Below, piece after piece: positions 1-5,822 of a DNA stretch of 11,696 nt. Source of the stretch: Candidatus Wolfebacteria bacterium (GTDB lineage Bacteria > Patescibacteriota > Minisyncoccia > UBA6257 > UBA9933). A program made the translations under genes and the position numbers. The stretch is taken from assembly GCA_026394835.1 (NCBI GenBank), contig JAPLZW010000102.1, forward strand, positions 1-11,696, written 5' to 3'. Positions within the stretch are counted from its first letter, which is position 1. The number at the start of each line of letters is the position of its first letter. The notes beneath the pieces were generated by a model that was given only the letters and a program-made list of their open reading frames with translations, ran no database searches and was not told the origin of the DNA.

Positions 1-780
1 CGTCGCGTCAACATTGGCCGCCAGTTGATTTCCAATGGTGCCCGAAGTGGTCAAGTTGCTAGACAGAATATTCCAAACATCTTGTGCTGTAATGTTATTG
101 CCATAATTAGTCAGTTCCCTGGTGGCTTCAGACCAAACAGCCGCAGCAATAGTAGCCGAGTCAGGATCGTTGAAGTTGGCATTTGAGGTGAGGGTTCTGG
201 TTACCGAGTTCCAGACATCGGCCGCGGTCAAGTTGCTGGTTCCTCGTGAGGAAATCGTAGCATCAATGTTGTCTTTCAAAAGCTTGCCGATGGAACCAGA
301 GGTGCCGATTTGAGTCAGAGCGTAATCCCATATTACATTGGGGTCAGTAATACTTCGGTTGGCGTAGCTCCAAACATCGGCAGCAGAGATATCGTTTAGA
401 GCATCAAGAGATGCTTGGGACGCTCTTGTAGAAACCGCCACATCTACATTCCCGGCTAACTGTTTGCCGATACTGTCTTGTAAGGTCAAGGTAGATGATA
501 GGACATTCCAGACGTCTTGGGCCGTAATGTTGTTACCGTAGTTAGTAAGTTCGCGCGTAGCGTTCTGCCAGACAGCCAGAGCTACGGTTGAAGTGGCATA
601 GTCGGTTAGGGTACGACTGGATTCTGACCAGACATCAGTGGCAGTTAAGGTTGAACGAGTGGAAACAGCGGCATCTAAGTTATTAGCTATTTGCTTGCCG
701 ATGGAACCGGCTGTAGTTAATTCTGCTTTTGCCACATCCCAAATTGCCAAACTGGAGGTGGCGGTTAGGTCAACTTCTTC
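1..780 (-). pseudogene. Continuation of the secreted repeat protein in a shifted frame (3' end beyond window)
   Basis: On the minus strand one frame is open without a stop from 780 down to position 1 (260 codons). It carries on the repeat protein encoded at 770-2665, but in a frame displaced by the duplication at 766-797. Read this way, EEVDL is followed by TATSSLAIWDVAKAELT and then by repeated modules such as GSIGKQLAGNVDVAVSTR and LTNYGNNITAQDVWN. The second motif occurs twice, about 145 codons apart, which shows a long super-repeat. The repeats resemble those of fibre-like or phage-tail-like structural proteins; I infer an extracellular fibre or adhesin role. If the duplication is an assembly error, this is simply the C-terminal part of one long protein. 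If it is real, this part is not translated without recoding. The true C-terminus is not in the window. Confidence 0.8.
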
Positions 781-797
781 GTAGGTCAACTTCTTCG
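766..797. repeat. 16-bp perfect tandem duplication causing a frameshift
   Basis: The 16-mer taggtcaacttcttcg occurs at 766-781 and again at 782-797. Sixteen is not a multiple of three, so the second copy shifts the reading frame of the repeat protein and brings the stop codon at 770-772 into frame. Taking one copy away restores a frame open to the window edge. It may be a recent slippage mutation, a phase-variation switch or an assembly artefact. Confidence 0.95.
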
Positions 798-2665
798 GTC
801 AATCCTCGGCTGGCATAACTCCAAACTTCGACCGCTGAAATATTATTGAGGTTTTGGATAAGAGTTTGGTTTTCATTTATCTCGGTAATCAGGTCAGATT
901 TTAATGTGTCAAGATTTGCAGTGGTGGCTAATTGTCCTCCTCCACCCAGTAAAGCTGAAGTCAGGGTTCTGGTGGAGTTGTTCCAGATGTCGGCTACCAA
1001 TGTGCCAAAGTCGGTTAGAGAACGATTAGGGTAAGACCAAATATCAGCCGCCAGTGTTCCGAAACCGGTAAGGGTGCGGTCGGCATAGCTCCAGATAGCA
1101 TTAACTAACTTGCCTTCATGGGAAATAACGTATTTGTCGCCGGAAGCGATTGGAGAAGAAAAAGCAGAGGAAACGGTGACTGTATTGGTATTTTTATCAA
1201 AACTGGAGATTGCTCGTTTCTGGCCAATATTCGAGCCGGACATCACAACCAGGTCATAATTGTTCCAATATGCATTTGGCTGGTCTAATTCTGTGTCAAT
1301 TAAAGTCAGAGTTGAGCCACCCGCATCAGCAATGCCGGCAAAATCAAAAGTTGCGTTTCTAACCAACTCCACATTGTATTGCACATCAGCCTGAGTTGGC
1401 TGGTCAGCCACTTGAGAAACCGTTGAGGTTGAGCTTACGCCGGCAAGATATTCACCAACGGTAATTTCTCGCGAGGTCAATTTGCGAGTAGTGGCATCCC
1501 AAATATCTTGGGCAATGGAAGTGCCGGAAGTCAAAGTTCTGTCTGAGTATTCCCAAACGCCTTGGGTAATATTAGAAACATTCTCTAAACTTCGGCCAGA
1601 ATATGACCAGATGTCGGCTACTAAGGTACCAAAGTTAGTTAAGCTACGATTTGCATATCCCCAAATATTTTGCGGCAACAGGTCGGTTTGGGCCTGAAGA
1701 TTATCAATTTTTGTATCTAAAGTATCGAGCCTATTCAAAATTTCCTGCTGAGGGTCAATATTAATCGTAATTGCGCCTAGCGAATAGGCGCTCACTTGCG
1801 GATTAATGCCGTCGTTGGTAATGCCATAAATATAATAACTTCCGGGGCTGATTCCGGTCGTATCCCAAGCGCAAGTTACGCCCGATCCTTCTAACGCTAA
1901 AGCGCAGGGACCGGTAATAGCAGTACCGTCAAGGCCGGTGGCGTCGGTATCATAATAAAAAGCGGCGGTAACTGCTTCTTCGGGATCGGACAAAGTATAA
2001 GTAATATCATAGAGATCGCCGACAATTACCGTATCGCCAACTCCGTCCGGCTGAAAAATGGAAAGCGAGGGCGGGACGTTTACGGACGCATCCGGAACCT
2101 CAAATTCAAGCCAGGTTACTCGCATTGAGTCGCTAGCGCCTAAGTTTGGTGTGGTAATCCGCAGTCGCAAATCGGAATAATCGTTAATTGAATCGGCTTC
2201 CGGCCCGGTGAGAGTGAATGAGCCAACATTATATGTTCCCCGAGCACCGTTAATGTTGCCGCTTGAACGAATAAGCGTACCGCCCTGATAAAGGTCAAAC
2301 ACAATCTGTTCTGCCCCGCCCGAACCGGCGGGATTGAAACTCCAGCGAACAGTGTGGCCCGAGTTCACTTGCGGGTCGGCGACAGAACTCAACTTCAGCT
2401 CTGCCGTAGTATTTACGGTGGTGTTGGCGTAATCGGTGTCGTCGTTCGCCGTCACCTCATCAGTCGCTTCATGAAGCGTTGGGGCGTTGACAGCCGTCCA
2501 AGAACCAGCCGAGACAGTACTTGCCGGCCTCCCGAATTGGGCTGCTTCGGCGAAACCCGGATTTAAAATAAAAATTCCAAAAACAAAAACAAAAATCACT
2601 ATCTTTTTAAGATAGTTTTTGGAAGCTAATTTATTTTTGTTTAATTTAAGAGTTATTTCCTCCAC
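770..2665 (-). CDS. Secreted repeat-rich surface protein, cut short by a frameshift
   Basis: This 631-residue product starts with a basic stretch and a hydrophobic helix (about residues 21-38) ending in GFAEAAQF, a typical signal peptide with cleavage after an AxA-like site, so it is exported. Residues about 43-190 look like a beta-sandwich domain, and about 195-305 like an Ig-like domain beginning PPSLSIFQPDG. A short heptad-like segment follows (ILNRLDTLDTKIDNLQAQ), then about 20-residue repeats of the form DIWSYxxRSLTxFGTLVA. A separate segment (about residues 420-525, containing GSNIGQKRAISSFDKNTNTV) interrupts the repeats. The product ends abnormally at TGA 770-772 inside a 16-bp duplication; the next frame continues the repeats to the window edge. 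The only upstream in-frame start is GTG at 2665, and GGAGG overlaps it, so the true start is uncertain. It lies 5 bp behind the small membrane protein gene, suggesting coupling. Function is inferred (cell-surface fibre or adhesin); no enzymatic motif was seen. Confidence 0.85.
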   Translation of the reverse strand: MEEITLKLNKNKLASKNYLKKIVIFVFVFGIFILNPGFAEAAQFGRPASTVSAGSWTAVNAPTLHEATDEVTANDDTDYANTTVNTTAELKLSSVADPQVNSGHTVRWSFNPAGSGGAEQIVFDLYQGGTLIRSSGNINGARGTYNVGSFTLTGPEADSINDYSDLRLRITTPNLGASDSMRVTWLEFEVPDASVNVPPSLSIFQPDGVGDTVIVGDLYDITYTLSDPEEAVTAAFYYDTDATGLDGTAITGPCALALEGSGVTCAWDTTGISPGSYYIYGITNDGINPQVSAYSLGAITINIDPQQEILNRLDTLDTKIDNLQAQTDLLPQNIWGYANRSLTNFGTLVADIWSYSGRSLENVSNITQGVWEYSDRTLTSGTSIAQDIWDATTRKLTSREITVGEYLAGVSSTSTVSQVADQPTQADVQYNVELVRNATFDFAGIADAGGSTLTLIDTELDQPNAYWNNYDLVVMSGSNIGQKRAISSFDKNTNTVTVSSAFSSPIASGDKYVISHEGKLVNAIWSYADRTLTGFGTLAADIWSYPNRSLTDFGTLVADIWNNSTRTLTSALLGGGGQLATTANLDTLKSDLITEINENQTLIQNLNNISAVEVWSYASRGLTEEVDLRRS

Positions 2666-2670
2666 ATAGA

Positions 2671-2922
2671 TTATAATTTATTATTGTCTACTCGACTGCC
2701 TCTTATTTTAGTGGGCAGATTCACTTCTTTTATTTTTCTTATTTTTTGGATTAACAATATCCAAAGAAAAATTGCAATCGGTAAAAATAAAAGATTGGAA
2801 ATAATTTCCCTTGTTGAGCGCGCGGTATAAAATCCGCCAATTATCAAAATGGTTGAAAGAACAACAGAATAATAAAGCAAGATAGATTTTAGATTTGGTT
2901 TTTTAAATTTTGGCATTTTCAT
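2671..2922 (-). CDS. Small two-helix membrane protein
   Basis: This 83-residue protein is not recognised. It has a basic N-terminus (MKMPKFKKPNLK), a hydrophobic helix at about residues 14-34, a short loop with charged residues (ARSTRE), a second helix at about 40-60, and a basic tail. That suggests two membrane helices with both ends in the cytoplasm. A second ATG two codons in (2916) is an equally possible start; no clear Shine-Dalgarno precedes either one. Its stop is 5 bp before the GTG start of the large secreted protein, so the two are probably co-transcribed. Base composition is very AT-rich. Confidence 0.65.
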   Translation of the reverse strand: MKMPKFKKPNLKSILLYYSVVLSTILIIGGFYTARSTREIISNLLFLPIAIFLWILLIQKIRKIKEVNLPTKIRGSRVDNNKL

Positions 2923-2931
2923 ATTTTTTAT

Positions 2932-2960
2932 TTGTTAAACAAATTTTATGAAGGTATAAT
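2932..2960 (+). promoter_or_regulatory. Possible plus-strand sigma-70-like promoter
   Basis: TTGTTA at 2932-2937 and TATAAT at 2955-2960 are 17 bp apart on the plus strand. No plus-strand gene starts within the next 400 bases, so if it works it would transcribe antisense to the possible small RNA and the HTH gene. The region is AT-rich, so a chance match is possible. Confidence 0.3.
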
Positions 2961-2982
2961 TGTTGATTATGCTACATACAAT

Positions 2983-3011
2983 AAAAAACACGCGGCCAAA
3001 AAGCAGCGTGC
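2983..3011 (-). terminator. Rho-independent terminator downstream of the HTH gene
   Basis: Read on the minus strand, CACGC (3010-3006) pairs with GCGTG (2993-2989), with an inner GC/GC pair, and is followed directly by TTTTTT (2988-2983). The uridine tract lies on this side only, so it ends minus-strand transcripts coming from the HTH gene or from the possible small RNA. Confidence 0.6.
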
Positions 3012-3037
3012 AAAAACTTTCCTCTAAGCGTTGAATC

Positions 3038-3055
3038 AGAGAGAGAGAGAGAGAG
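3038..3055. repeat. (AG)9 dinucleotide microsatellite
   Basis: Nine perfect AG units lie in the loop and at the base of the hairpin at 3015-3062. Tracts like this change length by slippage. Here a change would alter the hairpin but no protein. Confidence 0.95.
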
Positions 3056-3131
3056 GAAAGTTGCGCTAAATTTTTATATCCAGTGAACATAAGTTCATTA
3101 TATCATCAACTTGAAAGGTTATTCACGGTTT

Positions 3132-3344
3132 TTATTTTTTTAAAAGCTCGTCAATGCTCACGCCGAGCGCGGCGGCTAATTTTTTAACTGTATCAATGCT
3201 TGGATTAGGCGTTTCGCCAGATTCAATTTTAACGACAGTAGGAAGCGACAAATCAGCCGCCCTCGCCAATGCCTCCTGCGACATTTCCTTCGCCTGCCTG
3301 TATTTCCGAATTGTTTTACCTATTGTTGATTGGTTTTTTAACAT
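3132..3344 (-). CDS. XRE-family HTH transcriptional regulator (Cro/CI type)
   Basis: This 70-residue protein is almost entirely one Cro/CI-type helix-turn-helix domain (HTH_3). Residues 8-20 (IGKTIRKYRQAKE) form helix 1. SQEALARAADLS (about 22-33) is helix 2, followed by LPTVVKIESG (about 34-43), the recognition helix with its typical IE-x-G end. PSIDTVKKLAAALGVSIDELLK is the standard C-terminal pair of helices. There is no other domain, so it should act as a small DNA-binding dimer, probably a repressor. It is divergent from the serine recombinase, with 57 bp between the starts holding three TATACT half-sites. By analogy with phage and integrative-element repressors it probably controls itself and the recombinase. 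That link is inferred from position. Confidence 0.92.
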   Translation of the reverse strand: MLKNQSTIGKTIRKYRQAKEMSQEALARAADLSLPTVVKIESGETPNPSIDTVKKLAAALGVSIDELLKK

Positions 3345-3401
3345 TGCTATATACTTTTATATATAATGAAGTATAGGTTAGTGTATATATATTATACTAC
3401 A
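3345..3401. promoter_or_regulatory. Divergent control region with three TATACT half-sites
   Basis: The 57 bp between the HTH and recombinase starts are almost pure AT. TATACT occurs at 3350-3355, its reverse complement AGTATA at 3370-3375, and TATACT again at 3393-3398, giving two overlapping inverted repeats. The last half-site ends 3 bp before the recombinase ATG and could overlap a -10 element, so that mRNA may have almost no leader. A dimeric XRE repressor made next door is the natural candidate to bind here (inference). Confidence 0.45.
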
Positions 3402-4499
3402 ATGACAAACTATTTCCTATACGCCCGCAAGTCTACTGATGTTGAAGACAAGCAAGTCCTCTCCATAGAATCGCAACTATCCGAATTGCGCTCACTCGCG
3501 GAGCGCGAGGGTTTGGAGATTGCGGCGGAGTTTGTGGAGAAGCAGTCGGCCAAAACGCCGGGCCGTCCCCGCTTCAATGAAATGGTTGAGCGGATACAGC
3601 GCGGCGAAGCGCAGGGCGTTGTCTGTTGGAAACTTGACCGCTTAGGGCGCAATCCGGTTGATAACGGACAAGTCAATTGGTTACTCCAACAGGGAGCAAT
3701 CCAACATATACAAACGCCGGAGCATAGCTACTACTCCAAGGACAGCGTGCTTCTGATGGCCGTTGAGTTTGGCATGGCGACACAATATGTCCGCGACTTG
3801 GCCTACAACATCGCTCGCGGATTGAGAGCGAAAGCGCGGCGGGGAGAATATCCCGGCCCCGCGCGTGTCGGTTATATAAACAATCCGCACACGAAACGGC
3901 ACGATGTTGATAAACGCAAAGCTCCCATCGTCGTTCGCGCCTTTGAGTTATACGCCGAAGACCGGTCGCGTTTTGAAGACATCGCCAACTTTTTTTCCGA
4001 CAACAGCATACGCACCGGAAGCCGGAGTGGTAGCGGAGGCGGCAAGACGTGGTCAAAAAACAGGGCGAAGCGCGTCCTGACCGACACCTTTTACTACGGC
4101 GATTTTGAATACGCCGGAGAGATACATCACGGAACGCACACGCCGATTGTTTCCAAACAACTCTTTGACAGAGTTCGGGCGGCTATGGAAACGCGCGGCA
4201 GGAGGCAGAAAGCGCACAAAGACCCGCAAGTCCTTTGCGACCTCCTGCGGTGCGGCGAGTGCGGCTGTTCCATCACCGCCGAGGCGATAACGAAACGGCA
4301 GAAGAACGGCAACGTCCACCGATACGTTTACTATCGTTATACCAAAAAGCGCGGCCCCTGCTCGCAGGCCTACGTCCGCGAAGAGGTGTTGAATACCCAA
4401 TTGTCCGGCTTACTATCCCGCTTTGTCCTGCCCCAAGAATGGGGCAAAGAAATGCTCCTTCGGGCCGATGTTTTTCTCCGGGTTCTTTGGCGGTTTTGA
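3402..4499 (+). CDS. Large serine recombinase, C-terminally truncated
   Basis: Serine recombinases cut and rejoin DNA through a serine-DNA link. Here YFLYARKSTD (residues 4-13) holds the catalytic Ser11 next to Arg9, and WKLDRLGRNP is the conserved DRLxR motif of the resolvase domain. A recombinase domain follows (about residues 140-250), then a zinc-ribbon region starting RCGECG. In this family the second cysteine pair usually reads YYRCTKK...C; here the first of these is Tyr313 (TAT at 4338). Full members run about 450-550 residues with a C-terminal coiled coil; this one stops at 365, in LPQEWGKEML plus an unrelated tail. ATG 3402 is preferred because the family starts just before YARKS; an in-frame ATG at 3366 exists. 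It is probably an integrase remnant and possibly inactive. It ends 62 bp from the 3' end of tRNA-Leu. It is more GC-rich than the flanking small genes, consistent with transfer. Confidence 0.88.
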   Translation: MTNYFLYARKSTDVEDKQVLSIESQLSELRSLAEREGLEIAAEFVEKQSAKTPGRPRFNEMVERIQRGEAQGVVCWKLDRLGRNPVDNGQVNWLLQQGAIQHIQTPEHSYYSKDSVLLMAVEFGMATQYVRDLAYNIARGLRAKARRGEYPGPARVGYINNPHTKRHDVDKRKAPIVVRAFELYAEDRSRFEDIANFFSDNSIRTGSRSGSGGGKTWSKNRAKRVLTDTFYYGDFEYAGEIHHGTHTPIVSKQLFDRVRAAMETRGRRQKAHKDPQVLCDLLRCGECGCSITAEAITKRQKNGNVHRYVYYRYTKKRGPCSQAYVREEVLNTQLSGLLSRFVLPQEWGKEMLLRADVFLRVLWRF

Positions 4500-4515
4500 G
4501 CGGTGCGGCTCCGCC

Positions 4516-4532
4516 GCGCCGCTTTGCGGCGC
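4516..4532. repeat. GC-rich hairpin after the recombinase
   Basis: GCGCCGC (4516-4522) and GCGGCGC (4526-4532) form a perfect 7-bp stem with a TTT loop, within a wider GC-rich palindromic patch from 4498. No uridine tract follows directly, so this is not a standard terminator. It lies between the truncated recombinase end and the tRNA-Leu 3' end and may mark a rearrangement junction. Confidence 0.6.
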
Positions 4533-4561
4533 ACTCTACCAACTTACTATTTTTCAAATTG

Positions 4562-4645
4562 TGCGCGGAGGGGGACTTGAACCCCCACGTCCTTGCGGAC
4601 ACATGCACCTCAAGCATGCCTGGCTACCAATTACAGCACCCGCGC
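4562..4645 (-). tRNA. tRNA-Leu (anticodon GAG)
   Basis: The minus strand folds as a class II tRNA of 84 nt. The acceptor is GCGCGGG with TCCGCGC, and the D-arm is CTG/CAG. The anticodon stem is CATGC/GCATG with loop TTGAGGT, giving anticodon GAG. The long variable arm is GTCC-GCAA-GGAC, and the T-arm is GGGGG-TTCAAGT-CCCCC. The discriminator is A, as expected for leucine. CCA is not encoded (CAA follows). The 5' 15 nt overlap the end of the LAGLIDADG endonuclease gene on the same strand. Confidence 0.97.
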
Positions 4646-5302
4646 GTAAATTGACGATTGCTTTTTGTTTATTTTAAGAGCCTTTCTTATCTTTTCTCTC
4701 TTGCGAGACAAACAAACTACGCCACTATCATAGTATATCTTAGGCAGTAATTTCAAGGATTCCGCCTTGGCATATTTTAATTCAATAACCGACTTGCTGA
4801 TATTGGCATTTATGTGGCCTTTTATTCCCAACCTGCTTAATAACTCCCTCCTTATCCAATTTATATGATTCTTACTCGCGGAAAGAAACACCGTATAGAA
4901 CATAAAACTTGAACGCCATCTCTTGTCCCAATATGAATAAAAACACCCATCCCCATCCAAATGTCCGCGTAAAAAATCAAAGAAATAACGGCCTGGAATT
5001 TTTAAAGAAGAAATAGTTTTTGTTTTTGCCGGAGTAAAACCTATTTTCAGTAAAAATTTATACAAAACGACATCTCCGAATTGGATATGTGAAGATTTTT
5101 CGCCGGTATAACCTGAAGTTTTGTAACCTATCTTAACTTTGATGCCAAAACATTTCATAAAATTCAGGAGTTGTTCTTTATCCTGGGAAGTAAAATCAAA
5201 ATGCCTGCCATCCGGAGATAAATTGCCATCGGTCGCCAAAAGCCCTAAAGCATACGCGAATTCCGGAGACCATTTTATTTTTACTTTATTTAACGGTTTC
5301 AT
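4631..5302 (-). CDS. LAGLIDADG homing endonuclease, free-standing
   Basis: The 223-residue product has two LAGLIDADG-type motifs: YALGLLATDG (residues 17-26, acidic Asp25) and FLRGHLDGDG (residues 110-119, with Asp116 and Asp118 as the acidic candidates). Two motifs imply a monomeric double-strand endonuclease with pseudo-twofold symmetry, and the basic C-terminus suits DNA binding. Start ATG 5302 is preferred over the longer frame (5365) because GGAGGAAAG lies about 11 bp upstream and the family starts close to the first motif. Its stop codon TAA (4631-4633) lies in the D-loop of tRNA-Leu, so the gene overlaps the tRNA by 15 bp and the two may share a transcript. No intron or intein host is seen. 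It may target an intron-less site nearby or be a stray mobile gene. Confidence 0.88.
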   Translation of the reverse strand: MKPLNKVKIKWSPEFAYALGLLATDGNLSPDGRHFDFTSQDKEQLLNFMKCFGIKVKIGYKTSGYTGEKSSHIQFGDVVLYKFLLKIGFTPAKTKTISSLKIPGRYFFDFLRGHLDGDGCFYSYWDKRWRSSFMFYTVFLSASKNHINWIRRELLSRLGIKGHINANISKSVIELKYAKAESLKLLPKIYYDSGVVCLSRKREKIRKALKINKKQSSIYARVL

Positions 5303-5410
5303 GAAATATCTTTCCTCCCCCTCTTTCGTTATTATATCATACCTCAAGCTAATAGCGTATACCAATCAATATAAACACGATAAAAAATGCATAAATAAAA
5401 TAAACAGAAA

Positions 5411-5440
5411 TAACAAAAAGAGGGGTCATAACCCCTCTTT
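5411..5440 (-). terminator. Rho-independent terminator of the bL19 gene
   Basis: On the minus strand AAAGAGGGG (5440-5432) pairs with CCCCTCTTT (5425-5417) across a 6-nt loop and runs into TTTTTGTTA. The stem is perfect, and it lies 12 bp after the bL19 stop codon. Confidence 0.9.
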
Positions 5441-5451
5441 CCAAAAACTTT

Positions 5452-5754
5452 TTAAGCGCTTGTTCCGACTCTCTGCCTAGTCTGCTTTTTGGAGAATTTC
5501 CTCACAAAGTAAAGTTTCGCTTTGTGAATTTTTTGTGGCGAACTTGTGATTTTAATCTTCACAATACTGGGGCAATTCATAGGATAAACCTTTTCAACTC
5601 CCACGCCGTCCAAAGTCGTTCTTACCGTAAAAGTCGCTCCGGATTCCTTTCCGTGCTTTCTGGCTATCACCATGCCGGTGAATGTTCCGGTTTTTTCCTG
5701 GACAGAAATCTGCGCTCCGGGCTTTATTTGGCTGATTATTTTTTCGTCTATCAT
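5452..5754 (-). CDS. rplS: Ribosomal protein bL19
   Basis: bL19 is a structural protein of the large ribosomal subunit, at the interface with the small subunit. The 100-residue length is close to the family norm (about 110-120). Recognisable blocks in order are IKPGAQISVQEKTG, FTGMVIARKHG, ATFTVRTTLDGVGVEKVYP (the FTVRK..GVGVER.FP signature) and HKAKLYFVRK (the RAKLYYLR signature). The C-terminus is short and basic. ATG 5754 gives the usual N-terminus; the upstream sequence has only a weak GGTGG. It follows the pseudouridine synthase gene by 68 bp on the same strand and has its own terminator directly downstream. Confidence 0.95.
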   Translation of the reverse strand: MIDEKIISQIKPGAQISVQEKTGTFTGMVIARKHGKESGATFTVRTTLDGVGVEKVYPMNCPSIVKIKITSSPQKIHKAKLYFVRKFSKKQTRQRVGTSA

Positions 5755-5822
5755 AATAAATTAGCCACCAGCTGATTAGGAGCCAGCGACTGAAATTAGC
5801 ATATTAAAATTCGCTCAAAAAG

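Larger units (their letters stand above)
2983..3090 (-). ncRNA. Candidate structured small RNA or long 3' UTR of the HTH gene
   Basis: The minus strand has TATAAT at 3102-3097, a long hairpin with 11-bp perfect arms (3062-3052 with 3025-3015, AACTTTCCTCT/AGAGGAAAGTT), and the terminator at 2983-3011. That gives a transcript of about 110 nt with no ORF. The hairpin loop contains a (CU)9 tract that could pair with the GA-rich arm in several registers. A few more pairs form outside the stem (3063-3066 with 3008-3011). No -35 box stands out, and no Rfam family was recognised. It may instead be the 3' UTR of the HTH gene, which ends at 3132. Confidence 0.35.

Noticed and set aside
766..797. Programmed ribosomal frameshift in the surface protein
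   Set aside because: The frame change is fully explained by the 16-bp duplication, and no slippery heptamer is needed.
1..1750. CRISPR array or direct-repeat array
   Set aside because: The repeated DNA is coding, the units are diverged and vary in length, and they fit a repeat protein.
4053..4400. Long antisense ORFs within the serine recombinase
   Set aside because: They are shadows of a GC-rich gene with clear recombinase motifs on the plus strand.
4235..4677. Plus-strand ORFs crossing tRNA-Leu (with GGGLEPPRPCG-like peptides)
   Set aside because: Such peptides are the known false translation of antisense tRNA T-arms.
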